From: Hyalangium gracile
GTDB lineage: Bacteria; Myxococcota; Myxococcia; Myxococcales; Myxococcaceae
Assembly: GCF_020103725.1 (NCBI RefSeq)
Contig: NZ_JAHXBG010000020.1
Coordinates: 62,001 to 126,000, forward strand
DNA length: 64,000 nucleotides
Reading direction: 5' to 3'
The notes below the pieces were generated by a model that saw only the letters and a list, made by a program, of their open reading frames with translations, was not told where the DNA came from and did not search any database. The number at the start of each line of letters is the position of its first letter. Within the stretch, counting starts at the first letter, position 1. Positions 34,193 through 45,200 of the stretch are shown piece after piece. The position numbers were made by a program, and so were the translations under genes.

Positions 34193-35433
34193 TCAAGGCT
34201 TGCCCGGCAGGGGCTCCATTGCCTTGCCAGGCTTCTTGGAGCGCATCTTCTGGGGGGCCACGTCGAGCTTCACCGGGACCGTCTTGCCCTGGTTCTGCGT
34301 CCGGGGCTCCTCGAGCCTCGCTGACTTCTCCTGGATCGGCGGCGCGGCCTGGGCGCTCTGCTCGACAGGGAGCTTTCGCTGCGGCTCCGGATCCTTCGAA
34401 GTCGCGGGCTCCTTCGTCGCAAGCTTCTTCTCCGTGGCTTCCTTCGGGTCGTCGCCCGCGGTGGAGACAAGGGCCAAGCGTCCCGGCCCCAAGACCAGGA
34501 ATGCTCCCAGCGCCAGGGCCGCCGCGCCGCCCACGCTCAGCGCTCCCACGGGGATGCGACGCTCCAGCAGCTTCAGCGCGGCCTCGGCGCTGGCGGGCCG
34601 CTGTTCGGGCTTCTCGGCCAGCAGCCGTGACAGCAGGGTGCGCAGCCGCCTCGGCACACCGGGAGGCAGGGGCCGCTCATCGGGAATCCCGCCCGCGAGC
34701 GCCTCGTGCAGCACGAGCCCCAGCGCATACAGATCCGAGCGCGCATCCGCGCGGCCCAGCCGCTGCTGCTCGGGCGCCATGTACCGCAACGAGCCAATCA
34801 GCGCGGCCGAGGCCGTGAGCGTGGTGGCCCCATCCAGGCGGGCGATGCCGAAGTCACACAGCTTCACGCCGTCCTTCGCCAGCAGGAGGTTGCTCGGCTT
34901 CACGTCACGGTGGACGAAGCCACGCGCATGCGCCGCGCCCAGCGCCGACAGCACCCGCCGCGCCAGCCCCTCCACCTCCGCCGCCGGCAGGGGCCCCTCC
35001 GCCAGCCTCGCGCGCAGGTCCGGCCCGTCCACCCGCTCCATCGCATACCAGCAGAAGCCGCGCTCCTCGCCCTCGGCCAGCACTCGCACCACGGCGGGGT
35101 GCTCGATGCGCCGCAGGGCCTCGGCCTCGCGGCGGAAGCGGGCGCGCACGGAGGGATCCGCCGCCACCATCGCGGACAGCACCTTCACCGCGCACGGGCC
35201 CAGGGCGCCCTCGGCCTCGTACACCGTGCCCATGCCGCCCGCGCCCAGCCGCCGCTTCAGGGACAGGCCCCCGAGCTGCTCGCCGGACAGATCTACCTCG
35301 GGCGACAGGCGCGCCGTGCCGGGCGCCGTCTCCACTCGGGCCAGGTCCACCTCCACCCCACACCCGCTGCACGTCGCCACGACGGCGGCTCGCGCTCCGG
35401 GCAGTGGCGTGCGGCAGGCAGGGCAGAGAAAGT

Positions 35434-35437
<4 letters not shown>
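34193..35437 (-). CDS. Ser/Thr kinase with N-terminal zinc ribbon
   Basis: 414 residues. A zinc ribbon at 5-27 (CPACRTPLPG and CSGCG), then a kinase domain 55-290: LGAGGMGTVYEAE, Lys in CAVKVL, HRDVKPSNLL, DFGIAR, APEQQ. One membrane helix near 300-322 (ALSVGGAAALALGAFLVLG) is followed by a Lys/Glu/Pro-rich tail to the end. Its ATG overlaps the stop of the upstream sigma-54 activator gene in ATGA. That pairing suggests that the kinase phosphorylates the FHA activator, or a protein whose phospho-Thr the FHA reads; this is inference from the known FHA-kinase link. Confidence 0.92.
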
Positions 35438-37266
<1,829 letters not shown>

Positions 37267-37267
37267 A

Positions 37268-37393
37268 CTAACGGCTACCGGGGCGTCGTGGGGGGTTGGG
37301 GGAGCAGCCTGTACGGGATCCACCAACCAGGGAGGCCAGGCTGGCGGCCAGGGCGACGAGGAGGACGAGCAGGGAGGGCAGGGTGCCAGCCAT
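37268..37393 (-). CDS. 41-residue hydrophobic peptide, coupled to the activator gene
   Basis: ATG behind GAGGAG, 25 bases after the ARPP-1 stop; TAG is one base before the ATG of the sigma-54 activator. Residues 5-25 (LPSLLVLLVALAASLASLVG) can span the membrane and the tail is basic and Pro-rich (NPPRRPGSR). Position, ribosome site and tight coupling support a real small gene. It may act as a leader for the activator, or be a small membrane protein. No homologue is known to me. Confidence 0.5.
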   Translation of the reverse strand: MAGTLPSLLVLLVALAASLASLVGGSRTGCSPNPPRRPGSR

Positions 37394-37418
37394 GGGCTCC
37401 TCGGTGGCGGATGGGGGG

Positions 37419-38462
37419 CTACTTCTTCTCGGAGGACCCGAAGAAGGTGCCGTGGATGGCCTTGCCCTTGGAGCGGAACACCTTGTTCTGCACCTGCTGG
37501 GCCGGCTGGGCCTGGGGCCCCGAGCCCTTCACGAAGTCGTCGATGTCCTTGTGCTTGAGGGAGCGGGCCTTGGCGCGAGCGCTCTCGGCGTTCTCCGGGC
37601 GGCCCGGCTGCTTCTCCAGCGCGGCGAGCACATAGGAGGCGAGCAGCTTGCGCTCCAGCTTCCCGTAGAGCCTGGGGCTGTCGAAGACGTCCACCACCTC
37701 CAGCTCGCCGTTGATGGCCACGGCCAGGCCGGCCATGCGCTCGTCGCGCGGCAGCTTCGCCTGGAGTTCGTCGAGGTACTGGCCGATGCGCGCGCGCAGC
37801 TTCGCGTCCTGGAGCACGCGCCGGTAGGTGCCGGTGGGGCTGGAGACGCCGGAGGCCTCGGACTTGCGAGCCACCTCGCCCCAGACGGCGCCCTGCTCGG
37901 AGAAGAGGGCGGCGCGGCGCAGGTCCGGGTGGGCCACGGCGAGCCCCGGCTGGAAGGTGAGGTCCTTCCCGTTCCAGCGGCCCTGCTCGACGCAGACGAC
38001 GGGCACGCGGCGGCGCTCGCCGGCGTCCACCACGACGTCGGACTGGACCATGCGGTCCTGCTTGCCGCCGAGCACCACCTCGCCACCGAGCAGGTACAGC
38101 GGGCGGGTGTCGCGGTTGCGCACGGCGAGCTCGGGGACGGAGCCGCCCTCACCCACCTCGCTGATGACGACCTGGCGCGCGGCCTGGGCCTCCTCGAGCA
38201 CGGTGTAGTCGTCGTAGGGCGGGCCCTTGCGCGTGTGCAGGGGAATGACGGCGAGGTTGTAGGCGAGCACGGGCTCCCCGGCCTCGAAATCCCCGAGGCT
38301 GAAGTCCGAGGCATGCTCCTGCGGCGCGGGCGCGGCGGCGGAGGGAGGGGAGTGCTGGGCCTGCGCAATGGGCGCCTGGGAGGCATTGAGGATGCTCTGG
38401 GCGATGGCCAGGGACGAGACGAGCAGCAGGGGAACGGCGAGGACGGCGAGGGTGCGCTTCAT
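37419..38462 (-). CDS. exported ARPP-1-domain protein
   Basis: 347 residues behind CGGAGG. Signal peptide (LAVLAVPLLLVSSLAIAQ). The main domain (about 55-290) carries the ARPP-1 (DUF6569) hallmarks: VLAYNLAVIPL, LYLLGGEVVLGGKQDRMV and VVDAGERRRVPVVCVEQGRW. The ARPP-1 name comes from its genomic link with ADP-ribosylglycohydrolases and phosphatases; its activity is not known. The C-terminal 50 residues are Lys/Gln-rich and probably disordered. First gene of an apparent operon: ARPP-1, small peptide, FHA activator, Ser/Thr kinase. Confidence 0.85.
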   Translation of the reverse strand: MKRTLAVLAVPLLLVSSLAIAQSILNASQAPIAQAQHSPPSAAAPAPQEHASDFSLGDFEAGEPVLAYNLAVIPLHTRKGPPYDDYTVLEEAQAARQVVISEVGEGGSVPELAVRNRDTRPLYLLGGEVVLGGKQDRMVQSDVVVDAGERRRVPVVCVEQGRWNGKDLTFQPGLAVAHPDLRRAALFSEQGAVWGEVARKSEASGVSSPTGTYRRVLQDAKLRARIGQYLDELQAKLPRDERMAGLAVAINGELEVVDVFDSPRLYGKLERKLLASYVLAALEKQPGRPENAESARAKARSLKHKDIDDFVKGSGPQAQPAQQVQNKVFRSKGKAIHGTFFGSSEKK

Positions 38463-38557
38463 GGGAACCTCCGGGTTCGAGGACTCCCCATGCAAGGCGC
38501 CGTGCCAGCCCTGCTCCCTCGGGAGGGCCCGGCGGACGTGTAACGCCGCATGACGGT

Positions 38558-38576
38558 CTGTCACGCCATGTGACAG
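38558..38576. promoter_or_regulatory. 19-bp perfect palindrome in a divergent promoter region
   Basis: CTGTCAC-GCCAT-GTGACAG, 7-bp arms. It lies 96 bases before the ARPP-1 start and 66 bases before the lipoprotein start at 38642. The shape and position are those of a repressor or activator site that could serve both directions. Confidence 0.5.
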
Positions 38577-38641
38577 CCGGAGGGAGGGGGCCTGCCTGGG
38601 AGGTGGATCGAACTATGATGGTCCAAGGAAGGGACTCCGCC

Positions 38642-38896
38642 ATGAGGCCTCGCCCCCTGGAATCCACTGCTCCGTTGAAGCCCCTCTGGGCCGCTGCGCT
38701 GTTGATGGTAGGCACGCTGGGGTGTCCGCATGCCTTCGGTCGAGGAGGCACCATCGACCGGGCTGTCCACAAGGACGCCACGCAAACAGCGCGCCCGCCG
38801 ATGGACTACGACTGCCCGGTGCTGGCGCAAGACGTGGAAGAGTTCTGCGAAGAGGCGGCCGACATGGAGGAGTGCCTCAGGAGGTGCCGTCAGTGA
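38642..38896 (+). CDS. small lipoprotein with Cys-rich tail
   Basis: 84 residues. ATG 38642 follows GGAAGGGA. Lipoprotein signal ends in MVGTLGC (about Cys 26). The mature part carries four more Cys near its end (YDCPVLA; EEFCEEA; EECLRRCRQ), spaced like two disulfides. Its TGA overlaps the GTG of the next gene, whose ribosome site AGGAGG lies inside this gene. No family recognised; probably a partner of the next protein. Confidence 0.7.
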   Translation: MRPRPLESTAPLKPLWAAALLMVGTLGCPHAFGRGGTIDRAVHKDATQTARPPMDYDCPVLAQDVEEFCEEAADMEECLRRCRQ

Positions 38897-39795
38897 CGAG
38901 GCGCGCACTGCTGGGGCTGCTTGCGGGACTGCTCCTCTCGGTGCCGCTGATCATCATCGCTGCCTATGCCGCATGGGAAGGACTTCGCCTTCCTGTCGAG
39001 GAAGCGATTCCTGTCAGCCCGGTCCTCTCAATGGAGGAGCGTCTGAGGCTCGCGACGTATCAGCGCGAATGCGGAAAGGGCAAGGAGTGTGAGCCCCCTC
39101 TGGGATGTCTCCCCATTCCCGCGCTTTTCAAGTCGCATTGCACCGACAGCGAGTGTGTTTCCGATACGCAGTGCCGGGAAGGGTTCTCCTGCCAGGTGCT
39201 CCGGACCGTGAAAGGTCCTCGGGTTCGCGCATGTCTCCCGGTGGGGATCCGCCAGGAAGGACAGAGATGCGTGAGCATTCCGAGCGATAAGGAAGAAGCG
39301 TGCGGGCCGGGTTTGCTCTGTGGTGCGGATTGGTGTGGTCGGCCCTGCAAGGGCGCGGCACTCGGGGACTGCCCGGAAGGTTTTTTCTGTGCGGACGTGT
39401 CACCCGGGCCTCTGTGCCTGCCAACGTGCGCGGAGCGAAGCTGCCCGGATGGTCAGGGTTGTGTCTCCTTCAATCGAGGAGCGTCCGTCTGTGCGGTGGT
39501 GCATGGAGTCAACTGCCGGCAATCCGACTGTCCTTCAGGGAAGGAATGTGTGGTCCTCCAGAAGGAGGAGCGCCCGGGCGAAGCGTGGATGGAGTGCGCT
39601 CAACCGTGTGGAGAGGGAAGGCCCTCCTGCCCGGAGGGGCGCATCTGCCACCGCACTTATTGCCAGAGGCCTTGCAATCCTGAAGAGACAGATACCTGCG
39701 GGCCGGGTTACGTCTGTGGGCGCTTCCGAGCCGACGAGCCCTGGGTATGCCGGTTTGATCGCCGTCGGACGGCAACGGAGAGCGAAGGGCCCTGA
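38893..39795 (+). CDS. membrane-anchored Cys-rich secreted protein
   Basis: 300 residues from GTG 38893 (AGGAGG eight bases upstream, overlap GTGA with the lipoprotein gene). One membrane helix or signal at 6-28 (LLGLLAGLLLSVPLIIIAAY), then about 28 Cys in short modules (CGKGKECEPPLGC; CTDSECVSDTQCREGFSC; CPEGFFCADVSPGPLC; CGPGYVCGRF). The modules look like knottin or EGF-like repeats found in myxobacterial surface proteins. No catalytic motif. Likely exported binding or structural protein working with the lipoprotein upstream. Confidence 0.78.
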   Translation: MTRRALLGLLAGLLLSVPLIIIAAYAAWEGLRLPVEEAIPVSPVLSMEERLRLATYQRECGKGKECEPPLGCLPIPALFKSHCTDSECVSDTQCREGFSCQVLRTVKGPRVRACLPVGIRQEGQRCVSIPSDKEEACGPGLLCGADWCGRPCKGAALGDCPEGFFCADVSPGPLCLPTCAERSCPDGQGCVSFNRGASVCAVVHGVNCRQSDCPSGKECVVLQKEERPGEAWMECAQPCGEGRPSCPEGRICHRTYCQRPCNPEETDTCGPGYVCGRFRADEPWVCRFDRRRTATESEGP

Positions 39796-39808
39796 GCTCC
39801 GACTCAGG
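39791..39808. terminator. hairpin spanning both stops of a convergent pair
   Basis: CCTGAG (39791-39796), six-base loop, CTCAGG (39803-39808). The TGA stops of the Cys-rich gene and, in reverse, of the chemoreceptor gene lie inside the two arms. May end both transcripts. Confidence 0.45.
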
Positions 39809-41363
39809 CCACCGCCGTGTGGGCACTCGGCAGCGAGCCCTCCGCCGCGGGAGGCGGGACCTGGGAGCCCTGGGGCTGGGGCTGCGCGTCCTTCCAGGGC
39901 AGCAGGGTGCGCAGCTCCCCGGCGAGCCGTGCGAGCTGCTCGGCGGTGAGGGACACGTCCTCGATCATCTCCGCATGCGCCTGGATGATGCGCTGCAGCT
40001 GCACGGCCCCGGTGGAGATGGCGCGCGTCGTGTCGGCCTGCTCCTGCGACGTCGTCACCGCGGCGCCCATCAGCTTCTGGAGCTCGGTGACGATCTGCTG
40101 GATGTTCTCCAGCGTCCGGCGCGCATCGATGGAGCTGCTCTCGCACTGGAGGGTGCTGGCGCGGATGGTGCCCATGCCCTGCAGCGCCGAGTCGAGCTGC
40201 GAGCGGATGCCCTGGGTCACCTCCTGGACCTTCACCGAGCTGTCCTTGGAGGCCTCGGCCAGCCGGCGCACCTCGCGCGCCACCACCGCGAAGCTTCGTC
40301 CGGCCTCGCCCGCGCGCGCCGCCTCCATGGCGGCATTGAGCGCCAGGACATCCGTCTGGTTGGCGAACTCCTGGATGGTCTCCGTGAACTCGACGATGTG
40401 CCGGGTGTGCGCCTCCAGCTCCTGGAAGCTGACCTCGGTGAAGCCGATGGCCTGGCCGATCTCGCTCACCCCGCGCTCCACGTGCGCCATCTCGGCGTCG
40501 ATGCGCTCGGTGTGCCCGCTGGCCTGGGCGACGATGTTCCCGGCGCCCGAGGCGCGCGTCGAGGCAACCTGGGTCATCGTGGCGACCCGCTCGCTCACCT
40601 GGACGATGCGCGCCATCTCCCGGAGCGCGCGAGACGACTCCTCGGACAGCCCCACCGTGGAGCCCCGCAGCTTCTCCACCAGCGCGGAGGCCGTCTCGGC
40701 GGCCTGGCACAGCCGCGAGTGGGAGGACTCCAGCTCGCGCACCGTCGAGCCCATCTCCCGCTTGAGGAAGAAGTGCTGGCGCAGGGAGCGCAGCACGCGC
40801 TCGAGCGACCAGGCGACGCACACCGTGAGGGCCGCCAGCGTCGCGATGCCCAGCATGCGCGGCGTCAGGGGCGCCGCCGCGTCCAGGGCGAGCTCCAGCA
40901 CCGCGTAGCTCGTCACCACGAAGGCATAGAAGATGCCGCGCGCCTGGGCGCGCAGCGGCAGGATGAGCGGCACGAAGAAGACGCTCCACATCAGCAGGGC
41001 GGCATGGGGCAGCGAGCGCTGGGTCCCCGCGCAGTAGAAGGCGGCCTGGCTGGCGACGAGCCACGCGCCCGTCATCCCCACGCCGGGCCCGGGGTGGGTC
41101 CTCCACTCCGGGAAGTTGTTCAGCACCGCGAGCAGGGCCACCGGGAGCAGCAGGCACAGCAGCCGGGCGCCCACGATGATCGTCAGCGGCTGAGGGGCGC
41201 TGACGGCTCCCAGGCTCACGCTCAGCACATCCGACAGCAGCAGGAGCACACTACCCAGCAGGGCGGTCCTCCCCAGGCGCTGCGTCCGCTGGGGCCACTG
41301 CTCCCAGAGGAAGGAGGCGTAGGCGGACCACGCTTGGGATGAGGGCGGAGCGGAGTCCATCAT
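39804..41363 (-). CDS. six-TM methyl-accepting chemotaxis protein without HAMP
   Basis: 519 residues from the ATGATG at 41363. Six membrane helices fill residues 30-210 (LLGSVLLLLSDVLSVSLG; IIVGARLLCLLLPVALLAVL; LLMWSVFFVPLILPL; IATLAALTVCVAWSL), with no large periplasmic loop. The cytoplasmic part is a long coiled coil with the conserved receptor tip (FANQTDVLALNAAMEAARAG, near 375, then FAVVAREVRRLAE). There is no HAMP between membrane and signalling parts. It should feed a CheA-CheW kinase array, but no che genes are adjacent. Ligand sensing within the membrane is inference. Confidence 0.9.
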   Translation of the reverse strand: MMDSAPPSSQAWSAYASFLWEQWPQRTQRLGRTALLGSVLLLLSDVLSVSLGAVSAPQPLTIIVGARLLCLLLPVALLAVLNNFPEWRTHPGPGVGMTGAWLVASQAAFYCAGTQRSLPHAALLMWSVFFVPLILPLRAQARGIFYAFVVTSYAVLELALDAAAPLTPRMLGIATLAALTVCVAWSLERVLRSLRQHFFLKREMGSTVRELESSHSRLCQAAETASALVEKLRGSTVGLSEESSRALREMARIVQVSERVATMTQVASTRASGAGNIVAQASGHTERIDAEMAHVERGVSEIGQAIGFTEVSFQELEAHTRHIVEFTETIQEFANQTDVLALNAAMEAARAGEAGRSFAVVAREVRRLAEASKDSSVKVQEVTQGIRSQLDSALQGMGTIRASTLQCESSSIDARRTLENIQQIVTELQKLMGAAVTTSQEQADTTRAISTGAVQLQRIIQAHAEMIEDVSLTAEQLARLAGELRTLLPWKDAQPQPQGSQVPPPAAEGSLPSAHTAVA

Positions 41364-41376
41364 GGGCACCGACAGT

Positions 41377-41392
41377 ATCCAATAGGTTGGAT
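41377..41392. promoter_or_regulatory. 16-bp inverted repeat before the chemoreceptor gene
   Basis: ATCCAA-TAGG-TTGGAT, 14 bases upstream of the chemoreceptor start. Perfect 6-bp arms in an AT-richer stretch. Could be an operator or a 5' hairpin over the leader. Confidence 0.35.
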
Positions 41393-41635
41393 GTTTCGGG
41401 AAGGGACCGGACGCCGTGTACGCCTGGAGTGGCAGGACAGGGGCGAGCAGGCAGGGGAGGGCTGGAGCTTCCGCCACTCGGCTTTTGGGGGGAGGGAGCG
41501 GCCAGACGTCCACCGATGGATTCACCCGGGCTCGGGATGTCCCCATGTTGAGAAATGGAGTTGGGGAGTCCTACGGTCAGGAGAGGGGAGGCCGAAGGGG
41601 GAGCTTGGGCTACACAGGAAAGGGGAACCGGCGTG

Positions 41636-42181
41636 ATGCACCGCCTGCGTCGATGGACGGTCATTGTGGGAGTCGCTGGAGGGCTCTTCGGGCTGGGGTT
41701 TGCCTGTCGGGACGCGGACGGGCCGCCGAGCGCCCGTGAGCGTGAGGCCCGCTCGCTGGTGCTGCGGGACTTGATCGCCTCGCGGGAGAAGCTGCCCGAG
41801 CCGGAAGAGCTGCAGGCGCAGCGGAGGGATCTCCGGGCGGAGATTGAGCCCGGCGATGCGTCAGCGCATGGCGGCTCGGGCAGGGCTCAGCCCGCGGCGA
41901 GCACCCTGGGCCTGGTCGTCTGGGTGGGGGATGACGAGCTGCTGGTGAGGGACACCGGTGGGGTGGAGCGGGACGTGCGCGTCCTGGATGACACGCGCTT
42001 CCGGCAGGGAGACCGGGAGGTGAGCCGGAGGAGGGTGGAGAAGGGGGCCGAGGTCCGGGTCGCCTACGACGTGGAGCAGGGGGAGTGGGTGGCGCGCGAG
42101 GTGGAGCTGATCCGCTCGCCGGCCGCCTCGGCCGCGGAGGCACGGGGCGAGGGTGCCCTGACCCAGCCCCTGCCGAGATAG
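41636..42181 (+). CDS. lipoprotein of unknown function
   Basis: 181 residues. ATG 41636 gives a lipoprotein signal (VIVGVAGGLFGLGFAC). The mature part has a charged helical segment (50-75) and a compact beta domain (95-165; LGLVVWVGDDELLVRDTGG; VRVAYDVEQGEW) resembling small OB- or SH3-like folds, seen in proteins that bind metal or calcium, though I cannot name the family. A GTG directly before the ATG is also possible. Ends at a strong hairpin shared with the next, convergent gene. Confidence 0.7.
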   Translation: MHRLRRWTVIVGVAGGLFGLGFACRDADGPPSAREREARSLVLRDLIASREKLPEPEELQAQRRDLRAEIEPGDASAHGGSGRAQPAASTLGLVVWVGDDELLVRDTGGVERDVRVLDDTRFRQGDREVSRRRVEKGAEVRVAYDVEQGEWVAREVELIRSPAASAAEARGEGALTQPLPR

Positions 42182-42207
42182 CCGCGGCGGCGGAGTCCCG
42201 CAAAGAG

Positions 42208-42239
42208 AAGGGCCGCGACCCCTGGGAGCCGCGGCCCTT
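42208..42239. terminator. bidirectional intrinsic terminator
   Basis: Perfect 10-bp stem, AAGGGCCGCG (42208-42217) with CGCGGCCCTT (42230-42239), 12-base loop. The A and T flanks supply short T tracts on both strands. It lies between the ends of convergent genes. Confidence 0.8.
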
Positions 42240-42275
42240 CGTCCTCACGGATGCGCCGTGGGGCTCAGCCCGGAA

Positions 42276-45200
42276 CTACGGGTTGGGCTGGCCCGGTGTG
42301 GCCGGCAGGAACAGGAAGTCGGCGTCGTTGTTGTTCGTGTCGAGGCCGTTCGGCGAGCGCTGGAGCGAGCCGGCCGCCGAGTTGGAATCCGCGGCGGTAG
42401 TACGAGTCCCCTCGACGAAGTTCAACAACTTCTCACCCGCTCCGGTCGTGATTCGGAACACAGGGTTCTGAAGAGCAGCGGGCGGAGTGGCCGTCTCGTA
42501 GAACACGCTGTCGATCAGCGTGCCCGTCGAGTCCTGGAGCAGACCGATGCCATCGCCCGTGCCGTTCTGCACGATGTCGGTGCCACCGCCGGTTGCGTTG
42601 GCGATGACGAGCCGCAGGACGGAGGCGGGAGGCGGATTGCTGGCGAAGTAGGCCGCCGAGGCCGCCAGGATGTAGCCGCCGGGCGCCAGCGACGTCACGG
42701 CGTTTCCACCCGCGTCCGTGACCGCGGACAAGGGGAAGCGCAGGTACTCCTTGCGCTGGGCGGTCGGACTGTCCGCGGGCGAATCGCCGTTGACGAGCAG
42801 GACGATGACGTCGCTCAGGGGGGCGGCGGCGCCACCGCGGTTGTAGAGCTCGAAGTACTCCGCGTTGTCCGTCCCGACGTTGTCGTAGTCGATCTCGTTG
42901 ATGACGAGCGCCGGCCCGGGAGGCGGAGGCCCGAGGCCGCTGAAGCTCGCGGTCCTGGCCGTCGCATCCACCGGCGTGCCCAGCAGGTCCGTCACCTCGC
43001 CCGCCACGGTGACCGTGTACGTCTGACCGGTCGTCTGCGGGGTGGTGGTCAGCTTCACCACGTTGGAGCCATCCCCGCTGACGGCGGTGACGGTGAGCGA
43101 CCCGATGGTGAAGTCAGCCGCCTGCAGGCTCGACGCCAGCATCTTGCGGTTGAACGTCAGCCAGACCTCGGTGCTGCTCACGGCCCGCGCGGTGTTCAGC
43201 TTGGGCGCCGGGCACGTCAGGGCCGAGAAGTCGCCGATGCCGTAGGCGGACGGCTGCGCCTGGGTCGACGTGGCGTTGGCGAACTTCCACATCGGCCCCA
43301 CGTCGAGCGTGAAGGTGCAGGTGTCCTGCAGCTCGTACTGACTGACGAACGTCGTGGGCAGCCGCAGCCGCGGGAGGGTCCCGCTCGGCATGCCCGCCGT
43401 CGTGAAGTTGACCGCCAGGTGAGCGGTGCCGGCGCCCGAGAAGTTGCCGGACATCGTCCCCGTCACACGGAGGATCTTCCCGAAGTACGTATCGACGCCC
43501 GTCACCAGGTCCGAGGCCGTGGAGACGTCGACGGCGAGCCCCGCCGGCGTGGCGGTGTACAGGTTCTGCACGGGGTAGCCCCGAGCGACGATGGTCAGCC
43601 CGGAGACGTTCTTCCCGCCGCGCACCCTGCCGGAGTACTCGACCTTCTCGGCGATGGTGAGCGTGATGCGGTCGCCCACCTGCAGCGTGGAGGGGTCGGC
43701 CTCCACGAACATCGCGGGACCGTTGTACTGGGCCTGGAGGAAGAAGCCGGCCACGTCTCCGGCGGCGGCATCCCCGACCGCGGGCTTGATGTAGGTGACG
43801 AAGGCGTTCTCGATGGTGCGCGGCGGGCTGAGCGTGCCCACGGGCGCGTTGATGAACGCCTGGATCTGGCCGCTGGTGGTGACCGGATCGGCGCCCGGCG
43901 GAGTGACGCACGTCTTGCTGGTGTCGCACACCTGGCTCAGCGAGCAGTCGCTGTTGTTGCGGCACTGGACGCAGGCCATCTGGCCGTCGCAGCGCGGGCG
44001 GGTGGGATCCAGCGCGGCGCAGTTCGCGTCGGTGACGCAGACCTTGCACTCACCGTTGCCGTTGCTCGCCACCGTGTCGCAGAAGTCGGTGTTGCCCGGG
44101 GCGGCGGCGCACGCCGCGTCGGTGGTGCAGCCGCAGAAGTTGTTCGCCGTGCCGCAGGTGGGCCGGGTCGCGGTGCACTGGGCGTCGTTGAGGCACTCGA
44201 CGCAGACGGACACGGGGGGAGGCGGCTTGCAGATGGGCGTGGAGGCGTTGGTGCATGAGGCGTCATCCGCGCAGCCCTCGCAGGCGGTGCCGGTCGCGTT
44301 GCACGTCTGGAAGCCGGAGCAGCCCTCGTTGCTGGCCGTCACGCAGACGTTGCAGGTGCCCACGCCGTTGTTGGCCGCCGGGTCGCAGAGAGAGGCCGGA
44401 GCGGAGCAGCCCAGGTCCGCGCCGCCCGAGGCGGCCGTATCCAGGCAGAGCTTGCAGCTGCCCGAGCCATTGGCCGCCGAGGCGTCGCACAGAGGCGCGG
44501 CGGCGGAGCAGCCCAGGTCCGTGGTGGTGCCGGACTCGGAGTCCACGCAGGCCTTGCAGACGCCCGCGCCGTTGCTGGCCGTCACGTCACAGACGGGAGC
44601 GGACGCGGAGCAGCCCTGGTCGGTGCCGTTGCCCGTGGCAGAGTCGACGCAGGCCTTGCACACGCCGGCGCCGTTGGCCGCCGAGGCGTCGCACAGAGGC
44701 GCGGAGGCGGAGCAGCCCGTGTCGGTGTCGTTGCCCTGAGCCGAGTCGACGCAGACCTTGCACTCGCCGCGGCCATTGTTCGCCGCCGTGTCACAGAAGT
44801 CGGTGTTGCCCGGAGCGGCGGCGCACGTCGCGTCGCTGGTGCAGCCACAGAAGTTGGTGGCCGTGTTGCAGGTGGGCCGGAGCGCGGTGCAGTGGGAGTC
44901 GTTGATGCACTCGACGCAGACGGCCACCGGAGGCGGCGGCTTGCAGATGGGCGTGGAGGCGTTGGTGCACGAGGTGTCGTCGGCGCAGCCCTCGCAGGCG
45001 GTGCCGGTGGCGTTGCACGTCTGCGAGCCGGGGCAGCCCTCGTTGGTGCTGGTCACACAGACGTTGCAGGTACCCACGCCGTCGTTGCCACTCGGGTCGC
45101 AGAGGGAGGTCGGCGTGGAGCAGCCCAGGTCCGTGTTGCCCGAGGCGGCGGTATCCAGGCAGAGCTTGCAGATGCCGGAGCCGCTGGCCGCCGTGGCGTC

